Source of the DNA: Terriglobia bacterium
Lineage (GTDB): Bacteria; Acidobacteriota; Terriglobia; Terriglobales; Acidobacteriaceae
Assembly: GCA_020072845.1 (NCBI GenBank)
Contig: JAIQGF010000001.1
Span: forward strand, 124,001 to 188,000
Direction of reading: 5' to 3'
Length of the DNA: 64,000 nucleotides
Below the pieces are notes generated by a model. The model was given only the letters and a program-made list of their open reading frames with translations, searched no databases and had not been told where the DNA came from. Below, piece after piece: positions 36,301 to 45,364 of this stretch. The number at the start of each line of letters is the position of its first letter. Positions within the stretch are counted from its first letter, which is position 1. The translations under genes and the position numbers were made by a program.

Positions 36301-39300
36301 CAGCGGGTCGCTGGGACCGTTGAGGAACAGATTGGTCGGCGTCACCGAGGCCGTCACATAGTTCAGCACCTGGGTGGCGTTCTTGGTTACTCCGTGATTG
36401 GTGGCGCTGTACACCGCCGTGACCGGCACCGCGCCGCTCGGCGACCCGCTCGTGGCTGTGCTCGCGGAGCCCGGCCCTGTGAACGAGGGCGGCGTGATCG
36501 TAACGGCAGTATTGTCGGTCGTCGCAGTCACCAGCAGCGGGAACGCCGTTGGATTGCCGGTCTCGTCCAAATTCACGCTGATCTGCGCCGTGCCGCCCAG
36601 CAGCACATTCTGCGTCGGCGCAGTCGCTGCCGCGGCGGCCCCGCCGCCCGGTTGCGTTTCCAGGAAGCCAGGGGGTACCACGATCGAGAGGTTGAAGTCC
36701 ACCGCTTCGAACGGCAGGGTCAGCGAGTCGTCGGCCGTGGAGCTTTGCGCCAGCGTGGTCGTCAAGGCCACCATGCCCAAATACGTGCCCGGCAGGAAAT
36801 TGTTGGTGGTGGCGATCATGGTTGCCGTAGTCGTGGTTCCTGCCGCCGGCGCCGCAATCGTTGTGGTCGGATTCCCGGTGCCGCCACCGCCACCGTTGCA
36901 CGCTGTGTTCCCGGCCGGACCGCCGCTGCAACTCGCAGCCACCGTGATCTGTCCCACTTGGCTTACGTTGCCGACGTTGGCCACCACCGCATTGATGACC
37001 AGGGTCTCGCCCACCTGGACACCCTGCGCACCCGTAAAGGGCGGCGTATGCCCGGCGAACGAAACGCTCTGGACCACATAATTAGTCTGCCCGGTCACGG
37101 CATAGTTCACCGGGAAGTTGAAGCCCAGAAAGGTGATGTTGGTGGTGAGCGCGGGCCCGGTCAAAGCCGTGAACCCCGCTTGCAGGTCCCAGCTCAAGGT
37201 GCCGCCCGTAGCGGAGGTCACGGTTTGCGCGATCGGACTGGCGTTCTCCGCCGAGGGAGCGCACGGGGCGGGCGCGCACCCGATGATGCCCGTCGGCAGC
37301 ACCAGCGCGAAGGTTCCTGGGCCATCCACGGTCACCGTCAGCACTGCCGCCGCCCCGCCGGACGACAAATTCGGCGTGGCGGTCTGGGTCAGGTGCACCG
37401 GCGTACCCAGGGTGAGCGGCTGCGCCGACGTGTTGGCGGCGTCGCAGAGCGCCTCCGCCACCGTGCAGGTCGGATTCACCGTCGCCTGCACCAGCAAGGG
37501 CGAGCCCAGCGCCAGCGTGCCGGGAACGGTCAGCAATGCGGTCAGGTTCTGCGTGCTGCCAGCCGTCAGCGGCAGTGGCAGGCCAACATCGGTGGTCGTC
37601 AGCGCGGTGTTATTGCTGTCCAGCAGGGTGAAGCGGACGATGGTGGCCGCGCTCAAGTCGGCGCCGCCGGTGTTAGCCACCACTGCGGTGAAGGACTGCG
37701 GTCCGGGCGGCACGACCTGCGCCGCCGCGGAGCTGCCGCCGGTATAGGTGGCGTACACCGAGGTGACCTGCAAATCGGGTAGCGGATTCGTGGTCACCGC
37801 CGGACCCGGCAATTGCCCTTGCACCGTTCCGTTATCGCCCTGGAAGTCGGTGATGTACCAGCCCTTCCCCGGCGCGCGGCTCATGCGGATGGAAAGCTGC
37901 TCGCCCTGGCTGAATGGGATGTTGGGGTTGGCCTTGAAGGTGTAATTCTGCACCCAGTCGGCGCGCACCGTCACGTCGTTGCACGAGATGTTGGCCTGCG
38001 ACACGCGCGGGTTGATGTTCATCGACGCCAGCACCGGGAAGGTGCTGCGCACGTTTTGCTCTAGTGAGTTGTAGCCCGAGAACGCGGTCTGGTCGAAGAA
38101 CGAGAGGAATTGGGTCACCTGCAGCGTGCCGAACGCCGCGGCCAGGTTCAGCACGCGCGTGGTGGGGTCGTCATAGGTCGAGGCCAGCACGTGGACCTTC
38201 ACGTCCATGGCCGCTTGCTGGTTGTTGGTGTCGGTCACGGTGACGCGCGCAATGTAGTCGGCCGCGGTCAGGTTACAGGTCGGGAACTGGAAGTCCGAAC
38301 TGGTGGACGCATAGCCCGCCAGCGGATTGCAGCCGGTCGCATTCGCCGGAATGGGCACGCCAAATTGCGCCGGACGGTACCCGGAATCGCACAGCACCCA
38401 CTGGTAGCGCACGATGGACGCGCCGTTGTTGCCCTTCGACCGGCTCGCATCCGGGGCCGTAACGCTTCCTGAACCGAAGGCCGCGCCCAGGAAGGCGGAA
38501 AACTCGGTATTGTTCGCGGCCGGTGTCGGGGCCGCGATGGCAGCGTTGGCGATCGTCGTCATCCACGTCTGCCCCAACTGCGTGACCGTGCCCGTCGCGG
38601 CTTGCACGTTGGTGTTCAGGCTGCCGGCAATGTTCGCGAATGCCAGGCCCAGGCTGGCGTTCACCTGGTTGTACGCGGCTTGCAGCGCCTGGTTGAACGT
38701 GTCGTCGGGCACTCCCGCGGGATTGCGCTGTAGCAGCGCGTTCCATGCCAACTGGTACTGCGAATCAAAGGTCGCCAGCGCGCTCGTCACCGCCTGGTCC
38801 ACCTGCCCGCCCGCCTGGTTGATGGAGTTCTGGATGGTGGCAACCTGCTGGTTCAAATTGTTCGTCGCGGGCGACAGGTCCACCACGTTGCCCTGGTTGG
38901 CGGACTGCAACTGCTGCAGTGTCTGGTTCACCGCCTGCTGCACTGATGCGACGAGCGCCGTCAGTCCTGCCTTGTTGGTTTGTCGCTCCTGGTCGAACAG
39001 GTCGTGGTAGGGTTTCTTCAGGTCCCCCGAGCCCGCGGCTGTGGGCGGAACCAAAATGGTAAAGACGGCGGCCGAGGCCGCCCCGCTCGGCTTGGTCAGC
39101 GTAAGGGTGCGCGGCCCCGGGGCTGCATTGGCGGCGATCACCATGTGGACCGTCACCGCTGTGTCTGTGGGCGCGCCCGACAACGACACCGTCACGCCCG
39201 ATCCGGTCACGCTCACCGCGTTCACCGCGGCCAGCTTGGTTCCACCGATGGCGGCATCAAACGTCGTGCCCGGCATCGCCGAGGTCGGCGACATAGCGGT

Positions 39301-39975
39301 GATGTTCGCCGGTTCCGTATCCTGAATCAGTTGCTGGATCTGCTGCGGCGTGGCATTGGTCGGGATGGTCGGCGGCTTGCCGGCGGTGACGCTGGTGGTC
39401 AATCCCGCCGCGCACTGCACCGAGCCTTGGATACTGGGATCGCTGCTGGAAATCTGGGTAATGCCGGAAATGCACAAGAATACTGTGGTCCCGACGCTGG
39501 AGGCGTCGGAGCCGAAGTCGGTGCCGATGACGCCGGCGACCGCCGTGGGCGTACGCAGTTCGAAGCTGCCGCCCTGGCGCGTGATCTTGGCCACTTCCGC
39601 CCGCATCCGTCCGCCGTAGAGTTGCAGCGCCGTTTGCTGCGACCGGTCGTCGTGCTTGACGATCTTCAATTCCGACTGCGACCCCAGCGACAGGATGGAT
39701 TGGTCGGTCAGCGTGATGCGGGCGCGCCCGCCCTTCAGCGTCTTCACCAGGTCGTTCCAGACCAGGTCGTCACCCTTCTTCGCCTCGTTGGTCACCGCAG
39801 CCTTGCCCGTCCCGCGAGTGATGGTGGCGACCGGCAGCAGCGCGCTGATGGCGCCCGCCTTCTGTCCCACTTTGGGGGCCGGTGTTTTTGGCGCCGGGGC
39901 GGCGTGCGCGGGCACTACCAACCCCGCCAACAGAACGGTCATGACAACCCCGAGCAGCAGTCGTTGCTTCGTCAT
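33349..39975 (-). CDS. 2208-residue secreted protein with FecR domain and CARDB repeats
   Basis: A giant exported protein. A signal peptide (TKQRLLLGVVMTVLLAGLV) is followed by a FecR-like domain, residues about 55-180 (RARITLTDQSILSLGSQSELKI and FELRTPTAVAGVIGTDF). Then an IPT-like domain (ITAMSPTSAMPGTTF), a Gln/Asn-rich helical stretch (about 335-480), an NTF2-like module near 600-700, and then repeated CARDB/Ig-like domains to the end (LPDLQVTSVYATYTGG, VPDLQVVSATPARTL, MDLHVSAADVSYTPSLPKFGDTVQVRFRVRNDG). Several Cys pairs suggest disulfides. It is downstream of a CHASE2 cyclase on the same strand, 148 bases away, and could be the sensed or displayed partner. FecR without a FecI gene suggests it is not a sigma regulator. 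A repeat-free, high-GC gene with long Thr/Ala/Pro runs. Confidence 0.9.
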   Translation of the reverse strand: MTKQRLLLGVVMTVLLAGLVVPAHAAPAPKTPAPKVGQKAGAISALLPVATITRGTGKAAVTNEAKKGDDLVWNDLVKTLKGGRARITLTDQSILSLGSQSELKIVKHDDRSQQTALQLYGGRMRAEVAKITRQGGSFELRTPTAVAGVIGTDFGSDASSVGTTVFLCISGITQISSSDPSIQGSVQCAAGLTTSVTAGKPPTIPTNATPQQIQQLIQDTEPANITAMSPTSAMPGTTFDAAIGGTKLAAVNAVSVTGSGVTVSLSGAPTDTAVTVHMVIAANAAPGPRTLTLTKPSGAASAAVFTILVPPTAAGSGDLKKPYHDLFDQERQTNKAGLTALVASVQQAVNQTLQQLQSANQGNVVDLSPATNNLNQQVATIQNSINQAGGQVDQAVTSALATFDSQYQLAWNALLQRNPAGVPDDTFNQALQAAYNQVNASLGLAFANIAGSLNTNVQAATGTVTQLGQTWMTTIANAAIAAPTPAANNTEFSAFLGAAFGSGSVTAPDASRSKGNNGASIVRYQWVLCDSGYRPAQFGVPIPANATGCNPLAGYASTSSDFQFPTCNLTAADYIARVTVTDTNNQQAAMDVKVHVLASTYDDPTTRVLNLAAAFGTLQVTQFLSFFDQTAFSGYNSLEQNVRSTFPVLASMNINPRVSQANISCNDVTVRADWVQNYTFKANPNIPFSQGEQLSIRMSRAPGKGWYITDFQGDNGTVQGQLPGPAVTTNPLPDLQVTSVYATYTGGSSAAAQVVPPGPQSFTAVVANTGGADLSAATIVRFTLLDSNNTALTTTDVGLPLPLTAGSTQNLTALLTVPGTLALGSPLLVQATVNPTCTVAEALCDAANTSAQPLTLGTPVHLTQTATPNLSSGGAAAVLTVTVDGPGTFALVLPTGIIGCAPAPCAPSAENASPIAQTVTSATGGTLSWDLQAGFTALTGPALTTNITFLGFNFPVNYAVTGQTNYVVQSVSFAGHTPPFTGAQGVQVGETLVINAVVANVGNVSQVGQITVAASCSGGPAGNTACNGGGGGTGNPTTTIAAPAAGTTTTATMIATTNNFLPGTYLGMVALTTTLAQSSTADDSLTLPFEAVDFNLSIVVPPGFLETQPGGGAAAAATAPTQNVLLGGTAQISVNLDETGNPTAFPLLVTATTDNTAVTITPPSFTGPGSASTATSGSPSGAVPVTAVYSATNHGVTKNATQVLNYVTASVTPTNLFLNGPSDPLKLQMGQTSLTCVITAGQPPAGCPANPDITLTVSSTPSFAGAAGNAATVTPPAPTAGFTATVTPTTVTQGGTFDLRVAAAIGANTSTVTALPVVVTLPNSNPPANVTYTLYVQAIGVPDLQVVSATPARTLSTATPWLSGEGLDFTVVVRNGGNTASAGNETLTINLNGYQVDSGGRGPAVKVPSLGPNTSTNIVVHAIAPDVGVGALSSGTLVTKVAADTAGDLNYADNSLTQGVAVSNWRLGVSNPGASDATPLVVTITSGGPSWSNQALVAGTIDSGGTTALTFIPSPGVVGSKLAITGFAPGTSPDSFFATVTVSDTTTQSGLYPAQVLVQLMDGGAVTAQRQATIHVQVNNTFIAAPSYPLAVQCTHNGASCVAGSAPAVPIQVNGALTELYIATVVPVSCTPTEGVTCQGTADIVITDGTNTSTTPPQAKGQPFNSGAVFQVTANQDANGNITTGAASGYSITINGIQRSLTTSPDPVGQTVGVPVNVGDIIITTNAGANGCTAVAPNGPPVPLTVNWAIASMGGFNVPTIAWEWEDANHVPVGAAPLSFTNPSGTSSGAPNYSNPPVFNLTNTPALNVPPPDGLLLYFFAATVTNGTSSATKYFPFYFDASLSQNFCGAAASARGGFTRINGSWNRSAGGGGAIPLGKRLATGAVPLSGMDLHVSAADVSYTPSLPKFGDTVQVRFRVRNDGTADAKGVPIALQVNGVTVASDTFDVGAGRSALGGLQWNSSRSAGMPVAAGTRPAALRPARIGARTGGGPLNDTGGGSGDRPAGLTRVSALLVIDPQHTVPQKTTLDKSAPLAHFTMSSGPAQRDAAGGVAAGPSQRVLLEIQEGACAGMRLSTGSVGPCGTADLELTVADIAKGIYMLSADSGVADLGAAFGGVAPDSARASSELAGVAGHSYSVQLSGGRTAVITIDSIRNPGQLDAATRALFRNSAVLVMRSLGSASGAAATGDLAGGVRGATVFVQLSVQVQ

Positions 39976-40123
39976 TTTCTTCCTGCCCTTCTACGCCACC
40001 TGGTTCGGGCTATCGCAGAATCGTCTAACAACGGGCACTCCCCCCGATAATTACCTTCGTAACCACCCTATCGCGCAGCTCGCGGCCTTGGGGCCGCTCG
40101 CTCAAGATGACGGTACCCTGCCG

Positions 40124-42532
40124 TCACTTGGTCTTGGCCACGTACACGCCGTCCCAGCCCGCCGCCGGGGGTTCCTTGTAGTAGTCGTAAGCCCTCTTCA
40201 GGAACGTCTCCGTCGGTCCGTCATCGGGATAGTTGCCCAGCAATGCTTCGAACTTCTGCACCGCCTCATCCCACGCCATGCGGTAGAACGCGTCCTGCGC
40301 GTCGTGCCAGCGCGTCAGCAGGTCGCGGTGTTTTTCGGCATTCTTGCCGAAGTCCATCAGCTCGTAGATCTTCACCGGCTTCAGCTTGCCCTTTACCCGG
40401 ATCCGATCCAGATCGCGGCAAACGTAGTGGTCTTTCACCTGCGCATAGGTGAACTCGCTGATGATGCGCGCCGTGTGGTACTCCTTGTTCTGCCCTTCCA
40501 GGCGCGAAGCCAGGTTCACCGGGTCGCCCATCACCGTCCATGCGAACCGCCGGCTCGACCCCATGTTGCCCACGTTCACCGTCCCGGTGTTGATCCCGAT
40601 ACCGATGGACAGCGGCTTCTTCCCTTCCACTTCCCACTTCAGGTTCAGCTCTTCCAGCCGCTTGCTCATGTCGAGCGCGGCATGGCAGGCGCGCACCGAG
40701 TGGTCGTCCTGCGGAAACGGCGACCCCCAGAACGCCATCAGCGCGTCACCGATGTACTTGTCCAACGTGCCCCAGCGGGTGAACAGGATGTCGGTCATCT
40801 CGCCCAGGTACTCGTTCAGCAGCGTCACCAGCGCATCCGGCGTCAGGCCTTCGGAAATGGTGGTGAAGGAGCGGATATCGCTGAACATGATGGTCAGCTC
40901 CTTCGACTCCCCGCCCGTCTTGAAATATTTCTTGGGGTCCTGCTCGATCAGATGGATGACGCCCGGCGAGACGTAGCTGCTCAACATCTTCCGCACCTTC
41001 CGCTTTTCGCGTTCTTCAAACACCATGCGGAAGCTGGTGATGGCGCCGTAGTTCACCACCAGCGCGCCGGCGGGAATCACGAAATACAGCCACATCCCGT
41101 AGTGGGTAAAGGCGAAATACGTGATGCCGTAAAAGGCGACCAGGGCGGCGATCACGGAAAAGGTCGAGTACAGCGGCTGCAGGCGCGCGAACAGGTACCC
41201 CATCCCGACGCCGAAGAGGAGGATGAAAACGATGTCGATACTTTCTTCGTAAATCCCCCGCTTCAGGAATCCGCGCCCGGGAATGTCGTTGTTCAGCAGG
41301 TTGTCGAGCACATTGGCGTGCAGCTCGACTCCCATGTAGTCGGTGGTCTGGAACGGCATGGGACGCAAGTCGCCGATGCCCAGCGCGGTCGCTCCCAGGA
41401 TCACGATCTTGCCCTTGAACCTCGGCGGTGGCACCGTGCCGTCCATCACGTCGGCCATGGAGTAGTGCGGATAGGTCTTGAACGGGCCGGCAAAGTTGAT
41501 CAGAAAGCTGCCATCCGGCTGGGTGAAAAAAGAGTGTGGCCCCACTTCCATCCGCTCCAGCCCGTTCGACCCCATGTAGGCCACTTCGCTTTGGTCCTTG
41601 ATGTTCTCGTAGACCTTGAGCATCTCAATGGGCAGCGACGGAAACCATTCGCGATCTTGGTACCGGATCAGGGCGGGGGCGCGCCGGTAAATGCCGTCGC
41701 GTTCCGGGCCGTAGTTGAAGAACCCGTACGACCGCGCCGCCTCCGCCAGGATGCGGATGTTGGACTCGATCCCGTAGCCCACGCCGCCTTCATGACCGGC
41801 CACCGGATCGAACCACGCCTTGCCCAGGTCGAAGTTCCCGGTCAGCTTTTGCATCTGCGGAAACGGGTGCCCCCAAAGCACGTTGTAGTAATCCTCCGAC
41901 GCCTTGGCATCAATTTGCTTGGCGCGATCCTCGCCCAGGAAGATGTGTCCGAGCACCACGTTGCCGGCGCGCTTCATCGAGTCCGCCAGAATCGCGTCGT
42001 TATCGCTGGTGCGCTCGATCTCGCGGATCTTCTCCAGCACCGCCGGCGACACCGAGCCGCTCACCTGGCTCTCCAGTTCCTTCAGCTTCTCGACCGCCGA
42101 GTTCTTCTCCGGCGTGGGGAAGTCAAAGTCGAATCCGATGACCCGCGCCCCGCCTGCCGTCAGTTGGTCCACCGCCTTGGCGTAGTAATTGCGCGCGATG
42201 GGGTAGGACCCCACCTTTTGCAGCGTCTTTTCGTCCAGCCCAATGATGACGATCCGGTCGTCAATGCAATCGCGGCTGGCCGCCTGTCCCGTGCAACTGT
42301 GCCGCGGCCCGCGCGTCTTGTAGCGCGCATCCAGCGAACGCAGCTCCATGGTGTCCAGGAACCCGAACAACGCCCGCGTCTGCGCCGTAATCGCCACCAG
42401 CACATACACCACCATCGCCAGCAGCGTCACCGCCGCGGCAATGCCCATGTCCACCCGCTTGGCCGGCACCCTTCCGACCAGGTCGGCAAACTTCCCCCAC
42501 GTCTCGCCAATCTTTTTCAGGACCGAATTCAT
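40124..42532 (-). CDS. CHASE2-domain adenylate/guanylate cyclase
   Basis: An 802-residue membrane cyclase. An N-terminal membrane helix (AAAVTLLAMVVYVLVAI) is followed by an extracytoplasmic CHASE2 domain (about 60-420; DRIVIIGLDEKTLQKVG, ARVIGFDFDFPTP, GNVVLGHIFLG, FKGKIVILGATALGIGD), three closely spaced membrane helices (about 425-520), and a class III cyclase domain (SYVSPGVIHLI, LTIMFSDIRSFTTISEGL, GTLDKYIGDALMAFWGSP) with both metal aspartates, so it should make cAMP. ATG 42532 overlaps the upstream gene's stop by four bases (ATGA); the frame is open to 42847 but that part is antisense to that gene. A long C-terminal extension follows the cyclase and ends near residue 802. The ligand is unknown. 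Confidence 0.94.
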   Translation of the reverse strand: MNSVLKKIGETWGKFADLVGRVPAKRVDMGIAAAVTLLAMVVYVLVAITAQTRALFGFLDTMELRSLDARYKTRGPRHSCTGQAASRDCIDDRIVIIGLDEKTLQKVGSYPIARNYYAKAVDQLTAGGARVIGFDFDFPTPEKNSAVEKLKELESQVSGSVSPAVLEKIREIERTSDNDAILADSMKRAGNVVLGHIFLGEDRAKQIDAKASEDYYNVLWGHPFPQMQKLTGNFDLGKAWFDPVAGHEGGVGYGIESNIRILAEAARSYGFFNYGPERDGIYRRAPALIRYQDREWFPSLPIEMLKVYENIKDQSEVAYMGSNGLERMEVGPHSFFTQPDGSFLINFAGPFKTYPHYSMADVMDGTVPPPRFKGKIVILGATALGIGDLRPMPFQTTDYMGVELHANVLDNLLNNDIPGRGFLKRGIYEESIDIVFILLFGVGMGYLFARLQPLYSTFSVIAALVAFYGITYFAFTHYGMWLYFVIPAGALVVNYGAITSFRMVFEEREKRKVRKMLSSYVSPGVIHLIEQDPKKYFKTGGESKELTIMFSDIRSFTTISEGLTPDALVTLLNEYLGEMTDILFTRWGTLDKYIGDALMAFWGSPFPQDDHSVRACHAALDMSKRLEELNLKWEVEGKKPLSIGIGINTGTVNVGNMGSSRRFAWTVMGDPVNLASRLEGQNKEYHTARIISEFTYAQVKDHYVCRDLDRIRVKGKLKPVKIYELMDFGKNAEKHRDLLTRWHDAQDAFYRMAWDEAVQKFEALLGNYPDDGPTETFLKRAYDYYKEPPAAGWDGVYVAKTK

Positions 42533-44919
42533 CTGCCGTGCTTCCCGAACTTGTAGACGAAGGTCACGCCCGCAATCCGCTCGTCGAAGTTCAGCGGATT
42601 GGGCGCACCGCCCGGCGGAATGCCGACGTAATCGGTTCCACTCGGCGCGCCGAAGTAGAAGTTGCTGTTGCGCTCGAAGGAGAAGATCAGCACTTTGTTT
42701 TCGTCGTTCAGCAGCTTGTACGTCAGCGCCACGCGATACGACGGACGGCTGTAGCCGCTGGCGCCATTCACCACTTGCTGGCTTGGGGTCAGGCCGGCGG
42801 GACAGGCGGGCGGCGTCCCGACCTTCTGCACTTGACCGGGAAGGCAAACGTCGATGAAAGCCGGGACGGTGATGGTCGCCGAGGTGTCACGGAATTGCGC
42901 CTCCAGGATGAACCACTTCGGCGCTTCTACCAGCAGGCTCGCCGTGCCCAGGCGGTTGCTGTCGTAGTCCAGGAACAGCAACTGGAGCGGATTGACGTAG
43001 GTGGTTGGCGTCGTCGGCATCAGGAAAGTGTCCCAATCCAGCCGGTGGCTCTGGCGCTCCAGTTCGTAGCGGAAGTTGGGACTCACGTGCCAGCCGCCGA
43101 AGTCGTAAATGCCGCGCAGCGACATGTAGACCCGGTTGGTATTGTTGGTATTGTCGGTCGCGCCCGCCTTCATCAAGTCGATCGACTGCCGGCGCTCGTA
43201 GCCCAAGGTCAGGAATGTGGTGTGGATCGGCAGCGTCAACTCGGCGTAGGGCTGGCGCAAAATGCGGTCAATGCAAACCTGGCCTTTGCCGTCGCTGTGG
43301 GAAACGCAATTGGCGGTCAGCGTGGGCAGCCCGGTGGTGGCGTCCAGCGGCAGGGTCGCCGCCGATCCGTCAATGATCCGGTGGCGGTAGCCCACCTCCA
43401 GCGAGGCGCGCCGGTAGAACGACAGGTCATGGAATATGAGCCGCGCTTCCGGCCCCAGGATCGTCGTTTCATACGGCAACTGCTGTTTCAGGTTGTTGTT
43501 GTTGCGCCGCATCGTGCCGTCCATGGTCAGCCACGGCAGCAGGTCGTACGACACGCGGAACAGGAAATCCTGCAAGTCTGCGATCTGGCGCGCGTTGATG
43601 GAGGCGAAATTCGGCTGGTAGCGCACGTAGGACGAGCGGAAGTTGAATTTGTGCCAGCGATAGGTCGCGTCCAGCCGTGCGCCCCAGTCGCCCTGCACGC
43701 CTTCGCCCGCGGTCGGAACGCGCGAATCGCAAGGCGTCGGGTTGATCGCCGGGTTGGTCGGCGCCAGAGTCGAGTCGCCACCGCAAGGCGTCGCCCGCGT
43801 ATCGAAATTGGTCGCCGAGTACGCGAACTCGCCGTCCATCCGCAAGCGGCCGAGCTGGTACTTGAAGTCGATGGATCCGACCTTGTTGCCGGCGGGCAGC
43901 GGCGACGGAAACGGCTGCGGAGTATTGGGCGCCAGCGGCGCCCGTGTGTCCCCCAGGTCGTTGCTCGAGGCCCAGTTGAAACCGACCACGGAGTCGCGCG
44001 CGAACGCATACTCCAGCCGCGCCCCGCTCACCGCCGCGGTGAATGGCCGGCCGCACAGCGGATCGTTCAACGGCACGAAATTGTTCGGCGTGGGGTTATA
44101 GACCGTCGGTTGGCACCCCGACACCAGCCGGATCGGGTTTCCCCCGGCATCCAGCACCGGATTGCCGTTCGCATCCAGCAGGAATGGCGTTCTCAGGCCG
44201 GTTAGGGGATTAATCGCATACCCCTGCAAATCGAGCCGCTGGTCCTTGAACAGCGACCCCCAGCGGTCGACGAACACGCCGCCGGTGGCCGACAGCTTCC
44301 ATTTTTTCGCCAGCTTCCACGACGCGCTCGCGCCCTTGATGTTCTGGTTAAAGGTCAACCGCGAGTAATTCACCAGCGCGTCGCCGAAGATGTACTCGTC
44401 GCGCGGCCCGTAGATCCGCAGGTAGCCCTTCTGAGCGCTGTTGCGCTCCGGGTCAATGCTGGAATCGTCGGTCCCGCGGTACATGGTCAGGAACTGGTAC
44501 CGGTGTCCGGTGCTGAAAAATTTCTTGTCCAGGAAAAAATTGAATTCGGCCAGGTCGTTCTCGCCTTCGTTGTGGAAGGAGCGCTCCAGTCCCTGCGAGC
44601 TGCCGCTGTTGATTTCGCTATGGCGCGTCATCAGCCGCACTTCGCCCAGCTCCTGGTCCTGCTGCCCGGCGCCGGCCGCTCCGATGTCGAAGCTGGACGG
44701 CTTGCCCTTCGCCGCTTCGGCCTGCTGCTGCTGTTGTTGTTGCTGGTTCTGCTGGGTCAGCGAGGTGGATTGGGTCGCGTCCTGGATCGGGTTGGCCGGC
44801 GCTTGGCCGGCAGTCGGCGCGGGCGCGTTCTGCTGGTTCCCAGTCTGGGCGGAGGAGGTTGGAACGGCGGCCATCACGGCTAGCGCCAGGACGCAACAGG
44901 GCAATCGGAACAATCGCAT
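42529..44919 (-). CDS. outer-membrane beta-barrel protein, MtrB/PioB-like in size
   Basis: A 796-residue exported protein. It begins with a signal peptide (RLFRLPCCVLALAVMAAVP), then a Gln/Pro/Ala-rich segment (AGQAPANPIQDATQS and LTQQNQQQQQQQQ), and then about 700 residues of alternating amphipathic strands with Tyr/Phe at ends (FNQNIKGASASWKL, EYAFARDSVVGFNW, LEVGYRHRI, FILEAQF-like) and the C-terminal F-V-Y-K-F-G-K-H-G-R. Length and strand count fit 24-28-stranded barrels like MtrB/PioB, but no multihaem cytochrome gene is near, so electron transfer cannot be inferred. Its stop overlaps the cyclase start, so both are made together. The start was placed at the signal peptide (44919; frame open to 44976). 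Confidence 0.85.
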   Translation of the reverse strand: MRLFRLPCCVLALAVMAAVPTSSAQTGNQQNAPAPTAGQAPANPIQDATQSTSLTQQNQQQQQQQQAEAAKGKPSSFDIGAAGAGQQDQELGEVRLMTRHSEINSGSSQGLERSFHNEGENDLAEFNFFLDKKFFSTGHRYQFLTMYRGTDDSSIDPERNSAQKGYLRIYGPRDEYIFGDALVNYSRLTFNQNIKGASASWKLAKKWKLSATGGVFVDRWGSLFKDQRLDLQGYAINPLTGLRTPFLLDANGNPVLDAGGNPIRLVSGCQPTVYNPTPNNFVPLNDPLCGRPFTAAVSGARLEYAFARDSVVGFNWASSNDLGDTRAPLAPNTPQPFPSPLPAGNKVGSIDFKYQLGRLRMDGEFAYSATNFDTRATPCGGDSTLAPTNPAINPTPCDSRVPTAGEGVQGDWGARLDATYRWHKFNFRSSYVRYQPNFASINARQIADLQDFLFRVSYDLLPWLTMDGTMRRNNNNLKQQLPYETTILGPEARLIFHDLSFYRRASLEVGYRHRIIDGSAATLPLDATTGLPTLTANCVSHSDGKGQVCIDRILRQPYAELTLPIHTTFLTLGYERRQSIDLMKAGATDNTNNTNRVYMSLRGIYDFGGWHVSPNFRYELERQSHRLDWDTFLMPTTPTTYVNPLQLLFLDYDSNRLGTASLLVEAPKWFILEAQFRDTSATITVPAFIDVCLPGQVQKVGTPPACPAGLTPSQQVVNGASGYSRPSYRVALTYKLLNDENKVLIFSFERNSNFYFGAPSGTDYVGIPPGGAPNPLNFDERIAGVTFVYKFGKHGR

Positions 44920-45364
44920 CGGACACCTACGCTCCCACTCCGGACGTAGCAGAGCAGCGTCGCGGAGCGATTGCAAAATTCGTGTTGGGGGGAGGATATC
45001 CGACGGAAGTGTCCAGTTTCAGACTACTTCCATCCGGCCAGCCTTTACTTTCTTTAAAAGCGATTAGCTCCCGGATACTACAACAAAACCACTCGAAGTC
45101 AATTATTTGTTGCCGGGAAAGTCCCTAATCTGACACCTGAAAATCTCTCGCTTTGGGACTAGGGCAGATGGGTATTTTGGCCCAATTCTCCCCGCCGGCG
45201 GGGCGTATAATGCCGGCATTGCACCGATGTGGGCCGGTCACTCTCGACCGGTTTATTGCCGCACACCCTTCAAGTGGCCAAGGAGTCACCCGATCGCCAG
45301 ATCATCCGATCAGCGAAGCCCTAGCCAGCGGCCCCTTCTTTTCGTACATTAAGTCTTCACTCTC
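44920..45364. other. 445-base intergenic region with promoter-like sequence
   Basis: Divergent gap between the outer-membrane barrel and the TolB-like gene. It is AT-richer than its flanks from 45030 to 45120. On the plus strand TATAAT at 45206-45211 looks like a -10 box, though it is about 150 bases from the start of the TolB-like gene and no strong -35 box is visible. At 45230-45253 ggccggtcactctcgaccgg is a short hairpin, and at 45288-45313 there are cacccgatcgccagatcatcc units of the repeat family also seen at 58664-58697. No gene is recognisable. Confidence 0.5.

Noticed and set aside
42529-44919. Extracellular electron-transfer barrel (MtrB function)
   Set aside because: The size fits, but no multihaem cytochrome is adjacent and no C-x-x-C pair is visible at its N-terminus, so the function is not claimed.
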